64,000 nt of DNA from Micropterus salmoides (lineage: Eukaryota; Chordata; Actinopteri; Centrarchiformes; Centrarchidae). The position numbers and the translations under genes are program-made. The notes beneath the pieces were generated by a model, which saw only the letters and a list, made by a program, of their open reading frames with translations, made no database searches and was not told where the DNA came from. Location: NCBI RefSeq assembly GCF_014851395.1, contig NW_024041151.1, positions 29,682,231 to 29,746,230 of the forward strand, in the 5' to 3' direction. This document shows, piece after piece, positions 11,864 to 23,864 of this stretch (position 1 is its first letter; the number at the start of each line of letters is the position of its first letter).

Positions 11864-13724
11864 TGAGGTGTGGGTGGAGGGGGTATTAGTCACCAGAAAT
11901 GGCACACAGCCTCTCTCAGTAAGTGGGTCACTCCATCTGGAGCAGAATATGGAAAAACAGCAACACAACGTTTTCTACCAAATGGTTCAACACACAAAAA
12001 AAACCTGTTAGTCTGAAGTCAGTACAAAATGAAAAGTCAAACGTGAGCTGATCAGCTAGTTGGATTACTTGTTACTCTTTTAGACTTCATATTTGCTCTA
12101 AATCAGCATCATTACCAACCTAAACACATCATTCTTTCACTTAAATGTCCACAATATTTCCCTTAAATCCAGATTAATTCTTCATTAAAACAAACACTGA
12201 GCTGAACACATGATGTTAATTTAAGAGAAGTTGGAGACTTTGTGCAAGTTTGCATGGTTATTAATGTGAAGAACTTACCTGAACCCGACATGAAACCTTT
12301 CGGATATAAAATAGCGAGTACCTCATGGCTCTGTTCTTGCCCCTCTGTTTTTCTCTCTTCATTTCTTGACCAAATTGCAGTCATGCACTTTTCCATAGGT
12401 TGTGTGGCACAGGTCTTTTTGGCGACACCTGAAGTTGTTTGACATTCTCCCGGATCCATTCCTCATAAATGTCACATTCAATCTATAATTTTTTTCATCC
12501 TGATCTTCCATAAGGTAATTACTTACTCTTTTGCTTCTACTTCTATGTCCTGTCTGTCTGTACAGACTGAAAAGCCTCTTTTAGTGATTTGTGATATTAG
12601 GCTTTATAATAAAATTTAGTTGACCTGGCATATAGTCATTTCATCCATTGTTAATTAATATAGAAATAAAAAAACATTTATTTTTTATGTTTTTATATTT
12701 TCTGTTGGATAAGGATATTTTATTGTAATTTGTTATTCACATTGTGTACTTAGGTCCCGGTGCAGGTAATTGCTAATTAAAACCAAATCAAACCTCATCC
12801 TGCTAAATTTGATGATGAGTTAAAAATGTCCATAACTCAGTGGTCATGAGATAATTCACAAAACAAAATGCTGATTATTTTCTATTTCAAAGCAACTCGA
12901 CTGTGCAACCTCCGTGGAGGTCTATATCATCTGATTGAAGGTTTCACTGAAGAGTGTAGTCCTGCGTAACCAGAGGTTGTCTGGACTGACCTGTGTGTTT
13001 GACTGATAACAGTGTGACTGATATGTCATTGAAGGATTTCCATAAATACTGTCATCAAGATAGGTGACTCAGTGTGGCTCCATCCTCAACAACAATGAGT
13101 CCAAACCTTCCCCTGTTGGGCCTCTGTTATGTCCAACAGCATTCTGAGATTTCGGTTATGATTGATTCTTTGAAATTGTGAGTTTATTTATGCCCCAAAT
13201 CCTTAAAAGCATGTATTTGCAAGAGTTAAATTTATGGAGGAAGTAATATTGTCAAAAGGCACATAAACAGAATCTGTGTTTTTGAATGAAGACTTCTGTT
13301 AGAGACATTTCTAAAAAATCCCCAAATGAGTAACTGACTGATACACAAGGGCCTCGTCAGTGTGTCACCATCTGATCAAATATTGTTTCACTTCAGGGTC
13401 TCCTAACTAATATGCTATTAAAAAAATATATAAATTACTATAATGAAGTCAATATAGAAGGTAATCATCATATTTAGTGTTAGTAATTATATGAGCATAT
13501 GTATATGTAATATATATTTATATGTACTGTATATATTTAAATTGTTCTGCTACTCTGATTCACTGACAGAGAAATAACTTCATCCTGATGACTCATTGAT
13601 GAGTAAAACAAGTAAAAGGCTCAGAGAATGAATAGATAGATGCACTATTTCACTATATATATGGACAACCCAGTCTGAATCTGTTCCCTGTTCCCTGATT
13701 TGGCCAATAGTGAGCTCCCAACTT

Positions 13725-13793
13725 TGTGGCAACAGTTTGGGCAAAGTCCTTTCCTGTTTTAACATGACAATGCCCCTGTGCATAAAGCCAGGC
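13725..13793 (+). pseudogene. Tc1/mariner transposase relic (catalytic-Asp region)
   Basis: One frame reads QQFGQSPFLF, then an in-frame stop, then HDNAPVHKAR. This is the conserved block around the second catalytic aspartate of Tc1/mariner DDE transposases, where D-N-A-P-V-H is typical. Only about 23 codons survive and the frame is broken by TAA. I saw no terminal inverted repeats close by. It is a dead fragment. Confidence 0.7.
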
Positions 13794-14454
13794 AGAGCTA
13801 GTCCTTCCTAAGCCAACTAACTCGTGCATCGTTTGCTGAATTAACTGATTGTCTGACCAGGCAACCCTAAGTTAAGCATCTACAATAAATTGGTACTTGC
13901 CCCTCCCCCTAAAAGAAAATACCCATCAGGAACTGAAAAAAGAGGAAGTTTGATGAAGGAAAGAAACAACACGCATTATTACATAACAATGTTAAGTAAT
14001 GTAATATTTTCCCATATGATGACTGTTTAGGGACTAAACACTTCTGTGGGTGCTAGCTAGCCGCAGGTGTAGACTGCAGCATGCTCTGTTGCCATGTTCA
14101 CGTGCCTTTCCACAGTGAAAAGTACATATTCTCTCTTTCTCTTTCTGTGTCCATGTGAACAACAAGGCTAAAACAATTACCTCTAGTTAGATTAACAAAT
14201 TAAACAAATACATACTAATGTAAAGCTGTATAGGTACTGTAAATAAAATGTTTTACAATTTCATTAATTTACACTCAGCATTATTTTCTGTTCTCTATAA
14301 TTGTAAAACTAAATTCACTGTCTTTCTATGTGCAACCTGTACACTACTAGCTACTTGTACTCCAGCCAATAAAAGTGTGTTTTAATTTACAGAAATGTAA
14401 TTAATATGTCCCTGTCAAATAAAGTAATAAACCAAACTAAAAAAAATGAACATC

Positions 14455-14690
14455 ATTCTGTGTTGAAGAAGACGAAACTAGCGACTGAGATCATAAACTC
14501 ATTAGTTCAAGTGTTTACTGAAGAAATAAATCAGGTGAGAAGTAGGGTCATTTTGTCATTATTTCTAGTGGAATCACACTTCTTTTTGCAACCAGTGGAG
14601 TCGCCCCCAGTTGGCCATTAAAGAATGCAGATTTAAGGCACTTCTGTATTGGCTTCACTTTACAGACCCAGAGGTTCCCGCTTGGTTAAT
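14455..14690 (+). repeat. Interspersed repeat, copy 2 of 3
   Basis: The most complete of three related copies (see 890-1085 and 62,555-62,660). It shares GTGTTGAAGAAGAC at the start and TTGCAACCAGTGGAGTCGCC, ATTGGCTTCACTTT and CAGACCCAGAGGTT toward the end. Non-coding. The class is unknown to me. Confidence 0.65.
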
Positions 14691-14699
14691 TCCATGTAT

Positions 14700-15985
14700 T
14701 TGTAAGACACATGGATGGAATGTTTATTGGCCCACACACGTTTTTCATATTAGCATTTTACTGTAATTACAATAATATTGCTTCTCATAAAAATATAAAT
14801 ACCCAGATGGGGATCTTCAGGTTAGAGGATTTCATCCAAATTCACTCATCTGGTTCTGTCAAGTGTCTTATTTCACAGTAAAAACAAAACTAGGAAACTT
14901 CCTAATAAGTAAGCAAATGACATACTCTGCAAAAACAGTCCCCAAATTTCTCAAAATGAAACCGACATCTATTTCACCTAAAATCTTGGCAGTTTTAACA
15001 CTGACTTTACATTTTGATTTTTGGAATTCATCCTTTATGTGAAATGTTTGAGACCATGCTAATGAGTTTAGGAAAGTGCACTTCATTCAACATGTCACCA
15101 TTGTCACGTGGAAAAGTCACTCCTCCAACTCTGAATTTACAAACAGCAAACCTGCAGCAGATGAATTTTTCATCACTGATATATTGACACAAACATCTCA
15201 ACACAGCAGAAGGAAATAAACACTTATGTATAACTAAATGGATATTCATAATAAATAGAGACAAAGTGTTTGATCAGATAGCTCGTACACACATCATTTC
15301 AGAATATTAATAACATTTTTTATACATTTGTACAAAAATAGAATCATTAGAGACGTCAAAAGCCTCATTCAAGTTCAAAAAAATAATTTTTTGCTCGAGG
15401 ATCACCAACAGTTAGATTTGAAAATGTCTAATCTGTTAAACAGAAAACATGTAACTGCAACTGAAATAGTTTTTTCATGTTTGAGTATTAATGTTCACTT
15501 TAAACTCTTTTTGTTGCTAACAAATGTTTCTAATTTATTTTCTTTCTTTGCAGTTATATGTTTTTTTTGTCTGACAGTTACTGCTTACAAACTGTAACAT
15601 GACACAGACATGCTGACTGGACAGTAAAGTCAGTACAAAACAGAGTCCAAAAATAGAAAGGAATCATTAGCTTCATGGTTGAACATGTCAACACACTGCA
15701 TTAACAACAGTATATTTACTTTGTAATTTGTTGAGTATAATTTGCCACTGCAAGATAGTAAAGGCCCAATCTGTATTTTTTTCACCATATAAATCAAATG
15801 TACAGTTATCAACCAATAACACACTCTCAAAAGTAACAGACTGAGTATTAAATATACCACTGCAGTATAAAATCCTGCTCCCTCAATTGGCCGGCAGGTA
15901 CCTGTTAAAATGTGGACATTTAGTTCAGGTCATCATTAATCACTGAACTTATGGTCTTCTAAACAGTCTCCGTTAGAGATCAGCT
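14700..15985. other. Intergenic, nothing recognised
   Basis: AT-rich. The open frames at 15,028-15,264, 15,328-15,597 and 15,630-15,860 have no recognisable motif and no credible splice context. Confidence 0.4.
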
Positions 15986-15991
15986 CACCCA

Positions 15992-16263
15992 CTGACCTCT
16001 TCAACCTCTTCAAGGACCTCAGGAACCTACTCAAGGACCTCTATACCCTCTCCAGGACATCAGAATCCCACTCAAGTACCTGTACAACCTCTTCAGGGAT
16101 CTCAGGAAGACCCTGAAGGAAGGCCCTATTAAACCTCCCTATGGACCTCTGCTACCCTGCTTAAGACCTCAGGAAGCCACTAAAGGACCTCTGGCACTCC
16201 ACCATGGACCTCAGGAAACCCCTCAAGGCCCTCCACAACCACCTCAAAGACCTCAGGACCGCA
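15992..16263 (+). repeat. Degenerate 21-bp tandem repeat
   Basis: About twelve diverged units of 20-22 bp resemble TCAAGGACCTCAGGAACCYA. The 21-bp period is exactly seven codons. In one plus-strand frame the first units read LFKDLRNLLKDLYTL, a leucine-spaced heptad, and the last units read LKALHNHLKDLR. Intervening 20- and 22-bp units break the frame, so this is a repeat with accidental or fossil coding character rather than a supported gene. Confidence 0.7.
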
Positions 16264-16439
16264 GCAAATTTTATTTTCATATCTATGTACACAATCCAGA
16301 GTGCATTATGTTTTGTAGGAGCACATTTTGTTTACATTTGGGATTATAGGTTGGGCCTTCTACTTCAGGATCCTTTTCTATGCTGGCTGTGTGTTTTATT
16401 TTTTTTGCTCTCTTTTACACTGTAAAAATATATCCAATT

Positions 16440-18180
16440 TATCAAGTGATTTAACTTGAAATTGAGTCTTAAAGGGGTTTTCTAACCAAAGCAGGTGGAA
16501 CACATTTGATATTCCCCTGAGATCATTTTTGCATAAACAAAATCAACTTCCTTTTCTGTACACCTGAACCAGCAGCAGATATTTTTTGGCCTTTCAGAAA
16601 GGCTTTAACCTGTGGAAGCCCATTACTGCCAGGGGGAAAATGTTAAGAATGCAAAAATAGACCAAGAGGTAGTAAATAAAAACTCTGTGACACAGGATTA
16701 AAATGTGTTAATACATGTTTAAATGTTTGACTTTTTAAGTTGTTATTGTTGTTGTTGGGTCAAATTATAAGACATAAGATTATTAGTATTTTTATTTTAA
16801 TCATTCCAAAAATGTCATCGTTTTTTCTCTTTCCCTGGCAGAAATGGGCTTCCATACACACCTGCAAACAAACAAGCCATATTATTTATGAAATTATACT
16901 TTTTACTGTGTAGAAAAGGTAAAGTAATAGTAGTAATAGGTATATTAGTAACATTATACTTCTCAAAACAATAAATATTTTTCAAAAGTCACATCTTATT
17001 TGCACAATATTGTTAAAAATGAGAATAAAGGAGATAAGAAAAACCTCATCTGACATTTTTCTTCTATGTTCAATATTTCTGCTGCTGTAGAATATATAAA
17101 TGTCAACAATCAGTCAAATACACTTTAACTATACTTTGACTTGACTACAGTATTTTTTTTAAATGTGCAGTTGAAAGTGAAATTCTTTTGCCACATCAGG
17201 AATGATACGGCTAAACGGTTAAAAAAATTCACTAGATTTTAAAACTGAGAGAATAAAACTCTCATTAATTTGGACTGAAACAAATACGTCAGAACACGTC
17301 AGTTTCCAAACTCCAAACCATATTCAGACAGGCAGATCTTAAACTGAACATTTCAAAGTCTTGATTCTGAAGGATCCAGAGATAGTAAGAAAAGTTTCTA
17401 CCAGCTGAATAAAAAAAACAGCCTGTCAACCGGAAAAACTGAACGCTAAAACTTCAGCCTCTGTTTCCTCATCAACACGTAGCTTTAAAGGTTTTTAACT
17501 TCCAGCAGCCACAAACAGAAAACACACAAACACAGTTTTAAAAAATGTAAACAGTCACTGGATTATTGCCAACCCCAGGTGAGCTTTAGTTGCAGACATG
17601 TAAAGAGGTTGCAGTAATCAGATTACATAAATCTATCACAGCTACCAAGAAGAGATAAAGTGAACAGAGTCATCAAAGTGAAGATGTTTCCCTTTTTGCT
17701 GTGTTAACACACAGCTGGATTGTAAAAAAAAGGAAAGAAAAAGATTTACAGTGATTGCAGTAATCAGATTACAAAACAAACTCCAACATCTGCCATTTTA
17801 AGTGAGGCGGTCACTGGATTTTGGAAAAATTTCAGACACTTTGTCTCTCTGAAAATTCATACTGTTATTAAAAGTATTCTGATTACTTGACACTGTTTTC
17901 CACATAAATTATATCACTGAAGTATTGCAATTACCTTTTATGAGCAATCTTCTTAACTCTATTTCAAAAAGATACCTTTCGCAATGTAAAAATGTCATTT
18001 TAACATGTCATTAACATGTCAAAACATGTTTTTACTTTAAATGAAAAACTCAGTGGTGGATGATGATTTCCACTATTTCCAATACAGTTTATGTACTGAG
18101 CTGTAATGACATCTGAAAATAAAGAATATTGTCATGAGCTGTTTAAACTGTAGAAAACCTTTTGTACTGGGAACTTGGAA
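16440..18180. other. AT-rich stretch downstream of jun
   Basis: No gene or clear repeat. Part of it may be the jun 3' UTR, since the first exact AATAAA I find on the minus strand lies only near 16,790. The transcript end is therefore undetermined. Confidence 0.35.
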
Positions 18181-18194
18181 ATCTGTCTGTAAAT

Positions 18195-18235
18195 GTATTT
18201 CACCTGTTAAATAAATGTCTAAATAAAATCTGTCT
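18195..18235 (-). promoter_or_regulatory. AU-rich element cluster in putative jun 3' UTR
   Basis: On the minus strand, 18,201-18,230 contains TTATTTAG and ATTTATTTA, giving three ATTTA cores within about 25 nt. It lies about 350 nt after the jun stop. AU-rich elements of this kind speed decay of immediate-early mRNAs such as jun and fos. That this copy is transcribed is inferred. Confidence 0.45.
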
Positions 18236-18574
18236 GTGCACACACGAGTGTCCATCCCTGCTTCTTAACAGTCAGTTATCAGTCACCATCTCTTCATCCT
18301 TCATCTTCATCATCAAAATTCAAATCATCCAAATTTGAATTTCTCACATCAGGGATTTGTCCCCGCTTCCTCTATGCTCTGCCGCCTCTGGCTGGATGAC
18401 TGACAGTGGTTTACGGGGCTACATTAATCCCGTTGAGCATCCACCTGTCCCGTTGAGGCTTCGCTGACACCTCGCTCTGACCGAGAGAGTGAGCAAAATG
18501 CCAAAAATCATAATAGTAAACCCTCTGTCTCTCGGCTTATTTTCACACCCTCTGTGTCTTATTGTTCTGCCTCC

Positions 18575-19612
18575 TCAGCAGCTGGAGTCCTTGCTGCCGG
18601 TGCCTGCGGTGCCTCCCCCTCCCCCGGACTTGTTGGTGGCAGAGCTGACGGCAATCTGGCAGCCATTGGTGACGTGACTCATGACCTTCTGTTTGAGCTG
18701 AGCGACCTGCTCCCGCAGCATGGCAGCGGTGGAGGCCAGGTCCGAGTTCTGGTTCTTCAGGACCTTCACCTTCTCCTCCAGCCTCGAGATGCGCTCCAGC
18801 TTCCGCTTGCGGCACTTGGACGCGGCGATGCGGTTGCGGAGCTTCTTGCGTTCTGCTTTGATTCGCTCCTGCGTCTCCAGGTCGATCGGGGAGAGGGAGG
18901 GCGGGGATGTGGGGTCGCCCGGCAGGTGAGGCACCTCAGGGACGGTCTGAGGGGCGTCCAGGCCTCGAGCGTGGGGTTGAGGGGCTCCGCTGCCACTGTG
19001 TCCTGCGCTGCTACCGTATGCCATCTGCGCTCCAGAGTACGCCATCTGGCCCGGGTTGTAGCTGTTGAGGTTGGTGTACACGGGCATGTCCCCGCCAGAC
19101 ATCAGGTTCCTCTGGTAGGATGCTTGCAGAGAGACACTGGAGGATGAGGACGGGGACATGGGGCCCCCAACCAGCTGGTTCTGCTTGTGAAGGTCAGCGA
19201 GCGCTTTGACAAAGCCATCAGCAAATCCTTCTTGCTCGTTGGTGGCCTGGTTACGGTAGATGAAGGGGTTGGTGGAGTTGGACACGGGGCTGGTGGTGAC
19301 CAGTCCCTGGTTGGATTGGATGATCAGGTGCTCCAGGTCAGGGGATGCCAGCTTCAGCAGGTTCATGTCCGCCGAGGGAGCAGCTGATGTCATCAGGGAG
19401 CTGTTGCCGCCGAGCACCATGTTGTTGGGGTTCCCGCCCCTCCCTCCTGCTGCACCCCCGCTGGAGAAGTGATGACCACCTGTCCCCGACATGGCCTTCT
19501 TACTCATCAGCATCTTGTTTCCCGGGTAGCGCTCGTATTCTGCGATCTGGCTGAAGCCGGGGACAGAGGGGGAGTCGTCGTGGTAGAAAGGAGTCTCCAT
19601 CTTGGCCGTCAT
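18575..19612 (-). CDS. Jun-family AP-1 bZIP transcription factor
   Basis: A single-exon coding region of 345 aa. Jun proteins bind TGAGTCA/CRE sites in the nucleus as homodimers or with Fos/ATF partners. The N terminus [13 protein letters not shown] is Jun-like. [16 protein letters not shown] (85-100) is the JNK-target and activation segment, and [18 protein letters not shown] (130-147) is conserved. [18 protein letters not shown] leads into the basic region, where N260, A263, A264, C267 and R268 form the NxxAAxxCR signature. Zipper leucines are L278, L285, L292, L299 and L306. Two in-frame ATGs occur; M5 has the better context (AAGATGG), M1 matches c-Jun. GLVTT, LHKQNQL and [10 protein letters not shown] are JunD-like, the N terminus is c-Jun/JunB-like, so the paralogue is not settled. 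Odd features: the delta/JNK-docking region and the first Ser-Pro site are missing, and a Gly-rich 25-residue tail follows the zipper. Confidence 0.93.
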   Translation of the reverse strand: MTAKMETPFYHDDSPSVPGFSQIAEYERYPGNKMLMSKKAMSGTGGHHFSSGGAAGGRGGNPNNMVLGGNSSLMTSAAPSADMNLLKLASPDLEHLIIQSNQGLVTTSPVSNSTNPFIYRNQATNEQEGFADGFVKALADLHKQNQLVGGPMSPSSSSSVSLQASYQRNLMSGGDMPVYTNLNSYNPGQMAYSGAQMAYGSSAGHSGSGAPQPHARGLDAPQTVPEVPHLPGDPTSPPSLSPIDLETQERIKAERKKLRNRIAASKCRKRKLERISRLEEKVKVLKNQNSDLASTAAMLREQVAQLKQKVMSHVTNGCQIAVSSATNKSGGGGGTAGTGSKDSSC

Positions 19613-19770
19613 TGACGAAGAAGCGCCTCAGAGGAAATCTTCATAATCAGATTAACCTGAATATCAGAGGGGATTGAACCGTTCCACTGACGTCGGCGGG
19701 CTGGAGGATGAAGGCAGGACGATGGGAGGAAGAGGAGCCAAAGAGATGCAGAGGAAGAATTAAAGGGTAC
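19613..19770 (-). other. jun 5' UTR part, with candidate 3' splice site
   Basis: On the minus strand TTTTCTGCAG precedes position 19,770, a good acceptor 158 nt upstream of the first ATG. It could pair with a strong GTGAGTATT donor at about 23,514. That would give a 3.7-kb intron in the 5' UTR. This is inferred from splice signals only. Confidence 0.45.
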
Positions 19771-20245
19771 CTGCAGAAAACACAAACATGTCTGTGAGAG
19801 AAAGAGGAGGCCCAAGAGGACTGAAAGATTACTAAGGAGATGGTGCCGGCACTGCTGGTGCTATCGATGAACGTGTGTAGGTGTGTGTTTTCTGTACATG
19901 TTGGGTGTTATTGCAGAGGTAAGATTGAAGGCAACGGGATAATACATTGTGTTAGTTCTCTCTATCTCAATCAGTTTAATTATTTCTTTCAAATGGCCTA
20001 ATTATGTTAACTGAATGGGAAGGAGACTTGGTTGAAAGGTCTGGAAAAATTTAATTTATCATTCATACTATTACTAAATTAAACAGGAAACATTTCTGCC
20101 ACAAACCCTTGAAGTTCCCATTCAGTGCTAATAAGGTCCCACAATGGTTTTATGTAGTAACCAGTGTCAGGGAACATTCACTGAGGGCTATTTTTTCTAC
20201 ATTACATGGAGGTTCCTGTGACCATACACATATTATTTACATTAC

Positions 20246-20403
20246 ATCCAACAATTTTGTCCAAAGCAACATTTCTTCTACATATACACCTCTAGGAAAA
20301 TTTGGGGTTCAGTGTTTTGCTAAAGGACACACTACTTTGTGGACAGGAGGACCAGGGGCTCAAACCCCAAACACTGACCTACTCTACCACCTGAGCTACA
20401 GCA
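20246..20403 (-). repeat. tRNA-derived SINE, diverged, reverse
   Basis: On the minus strand it begins TGCTGTAGCTCAGGTGGTAG with an A-box-like block. It then has a B-box-like GGTTTGAGCCC and a tail ending near CTTTGGACAAAATTGTTGG. It sits inside the inferred jun 5' intron. The 123-codon plus-strand frame here crosses it and is not a gene. Confidence 0.65.
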
Positions 20404-20639
20404 GCATTTTGGTCATTGTTGCCTTTATTCCACATAATAATTTTACTTTTCTATATGATGTGAATATATGTGCTGACTAACAAAACATTTGATATTATTA
20501 TCATTAAGATTATCAGTAGTAATGAAGGCTTTCAGCACTGAGTTCATCAGTATCAAGTATATGTGATCAATATAAAATCCAGTGGTGGAAAGGAATTCCT
20601 CACATTTACTTAAAAAAATTTCTTTCACATATTAAAGGT

Positions 20640-23500
20640 ACCCTGTCACACTGTGTCACGACATGTTACAGTAGCATATAGCACATTAGCACCACACCTG
20701 ACCCCACATGTTACATCAACACACAACTTTGAACTGTGCACATTGTACTAACTCTTCGTTGCTCATATTGTGAATTTTTGCACACTCCTTGGCATTTTTT
20801 GTATTATTTTGTATACATTTTTGATCTCTTTACTTCATTTATTTTTCTATTTCTATATTTAGGTTTCAGTCTACTGTTAAGCACCAATCCACCAAGACAA
20901 ATTCCTCGTAGGTGAAAACGTACCTGGCCATAAATCTCCTTGTGCGTATCCTTGAGGTCAAACAAATGTGGTGACTGCACCTTCCAGCTAAAATATATGC
21001 AATCTAATATTTTGAATATTTTTATTTTATCATGCAAGGGATCCTCTCATAAAACCATTGCTCCATAGCGCGAGCAGTGATCAAGAAACCCCAGACTTTA
21101 CCTTTAAGTATTTATAACATTTAATGTTCATGAGTAAATGAGTAACAATGAAAGTCAAAGTTAGAGTTTAATAGTCCACACCCAAGCTAATCTGCTCCAC
21201 TGTGACTGTGTGGGTGTGGTTTAATCACGTTTGATTGACTGGCAACATGAGCAAACAAGCCCACATTTTGATCATCAATTTTCTCCAAGTGAGCACTGCC
21301 CACTTCAAACCAGTGAGAAGAGCACAGACAACAACTCAAATACACAAATCCTTCTGGAGGAAAACTGTGTGTTGATGCAGTACCGCTCATAATAAGGGTT
21401 GGACTGACTGAGAAAATATGATTTCAAGGCCTTTAAGTGCTGTACTTAAGTATAATAGTATATAATATAGCCCGACTGATATTTAACAGTTTAAAAATCT
21501 GATAATGGTATATATTTTAATTGGAATCCGTTTTGTTTTTTTATGAAATTTGTTTATGTAGAGATGTGTGCCATATCATATTGTTCATGGTAATATGTTA
21601 ATGTTAGAAATATTATAGATTTAAAATTTGTCATATCATGATATTAACTATATTGCAACATGTTGACATATTTATGTCATAACTACGTACAGCAGCAACA
21701 TAGCCGAAGGGGAAAGTATTATTGCTGCTGGCTCTGCTGTGGAGGGGTTAGAGCAACTCCAAAGTGATTTGGTAACAGTACAGAACAGGTCAAAAGCTTT
21801 TTCAAGTATATGGTAATACAACACTTAACATGCCTTTAGGTACAGTGAAATGATTGCTGTAATCAAAGCTCCGGCCCATATTGGCTGCAAAGAGATCTTT
21901 CTTAAAGCTTCCAGTGTACTGTAAGTGAACTCCCTCTTTGTGCTTTTGTATGGAAGTACATTTGGAAGATGATTTGTCTGACTCAGACTACTGAAGCCTC
22001 ATGTTAGCTTTTGAATCAAAATACATTTTCACACAGAATGGGGACTGGATTTGGCCCCTATCACTTCAATTGAGATGTGATCTCTTTGTGGCCAGTATGA
22101 ACATGGCAAACAACTGCAGTGAGCAAAAACTATTTCAGTGTACACATGAGCATGTGAGTACTGTTTTGAGAAAAAATGAAACTATGCTTTAACACTGAGA
22201 GTCTTCCTCACATAACAAGGCCACCTAATCTTTCATCTAGTGACAAAAGCGACCACGAGACGCTTGCGGTTCTGATTCACCATCGCACATTCGGTGTCTG
22301 AATGGAAACTCTTCTGAGTTGTTATGGACTAGCAGAGACAAATGGCTCACCACTCACATTTAGGAGGGGATGTATGAACAAAAACATTTTGGCAGAGCAC
22401 AAGCAGCCAAACACCAGGCTGAAGTTAGTCTGATAATCACCAGCTGCAAGAGGTGATCAGCTGAACATCACTCTGTGAGTCCTCCAGGTCACACAGACGC
22501 AACACAGGAGCTGGCTGCATACACCCGAATACACCTGCGCCAAAAAGTGTTTTTCATATGGCCATAAGTATTGTGATTGCAAAACTATCTTACAAACTTC
22601 AAGGCCATGTTACCCACCACCACGCATGGCGCTCTCTGGTGGACAAACTATGTAATTTCTAAACGACCTCCAACATATCAACATTTGTTGTTATCAGCTA
22701 ACACATACACCAATTCTGATAGGTGCAATAAACTAATATGAGATCACATAACGCCCAGGCTGTTTATCAGTCTAGTTCTAGGATACCTGAACCTTACTTG
22801 ACCATTTCCATTTTCTGCTGTTTTCTGCCTCTATTTCATCACACTTCAGAGGGAGATATATGTACTTTTTACTCCAATCCACGTATTTAACAGCTGCAGT
22901 TACTTTAATAGATTTTACATACAACATAAATCATTAGTTAGTAAAATATGATGAAATGTTGTACATTTAACAACCCAGCAGTGTGTCCTACAGTTCAAAT
23001 CAACTCTATCTCCACCAGCTGTACTGCTCACATGTTACTCCAACAATAATGATAATCCAATAATCCATTACAATATAGCCTACCTGTGAAATATTTGCCA
23101 TGTCAGGCTAGAACTCATTATTAAGAAACACAATCGTTGATATTGCTGTTTGAAACAATTATCATTAGTAACAGTTTTTCTTCAGACAGTAATTTAAGAG
23201 TCATGTGGAAACAGCAACATTCCCTGTGAATCTGTTCCAGTTTGATCCCTCCACTCCTCTGATCCGCCAGGACTTCTTCACGTGTTCAAGCCCCTTTCAG
23301 CGCGTTAAAGTTCCCGGTGCAGCCGTTAACTTCAGACCGGGAGAAAACAGCGCGAGGCAGCGCTGCTGGATCTGATGGATTAACACAACCATCCTGTGTC
23401 ACCGCCGAACCGAGACAGCGGACTGCTCCCTCTGAACCTGTTTCATTACAGTCTAACACAGCGGCTGCATGTCCATAGAAACTATAATAATGTTTGGTAA
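20640..23500. other. Inferred jun 5' intron; no other gene seen
   Basis: No recognisable domain on either strand. The last 250 bp (about 23,270-23,510) is richer in GC and CpG than its surroundings, as expected near a promoter. Confidence 0.4.
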
Positions 23501-23514
23501 AGGTTAATACTCAC

Positions 23515-23640
23515 AGAGAGACGCAGAGAGCTGCTGAGCGATCCGAGAACAGAGTGAGTCAGAGAGAGAGACACACTCTCCCTCTCTCCACCCCTCTCTC
23601 TCTCCATCATGAAGTGACTCACTCTGACGTTTTCTGTCCA
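23515..23640 (-). promoter_or_regulatory. Candidate jun 5' exon and promoter with AP-1 and CRE-like sites
   Basis: The minus strand has a consensus-like donor (CTCTCT then GTGAGTATT) at about 23,515. Two AP-1 sites lie just upstream: TGAGTCA at 23,555-23,561 and TGACTCA at 23,615-23,621. A CRE half-site TGACGT is at 23,625-23,630 on the plus strand. Jun promoters are known to be autoregulated through AP-1/ATF sites, which supports assignment to jun 3.9 kb downstream. The transcription start is not determined. Confidence 0.5.
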
Positions 23641-23859
23641 TTATCTTATTAAAACATTTCTAACGGAGTCATTTCTTGACTAGGCTATGTTTGTAATAAT
23701 ATATTAATATTTTGCTTTTCTAATTTGCCCTGATCAATTTACACAAATTCAGCTGTGACTAATTCCTTTGGACCTTCTGCTTGACTAAGCGACCAAGTAG
23801 CCTGATATAACTCTTTTCCACTGATAACTTACAGTGCACAACGAATTTAAGATGGTGAA

Positions 23860-23864
23860 CTCTA
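23860..23864. other. Target site duplication, left copy (CTCTA)
   Basis: CTCTA directly before the left LTR is repeated at 29,541-29,545 directly after the right LTR. Five-base duplications are typical of Ty3/gypsy integration. Confidence 0.95.

Noticed and set aside
18554..19147. 197-codon plus-strand frame opposite jun
   Set aside because: Shadow of the GC-rich jun coding strand, with no domain and no independent support.
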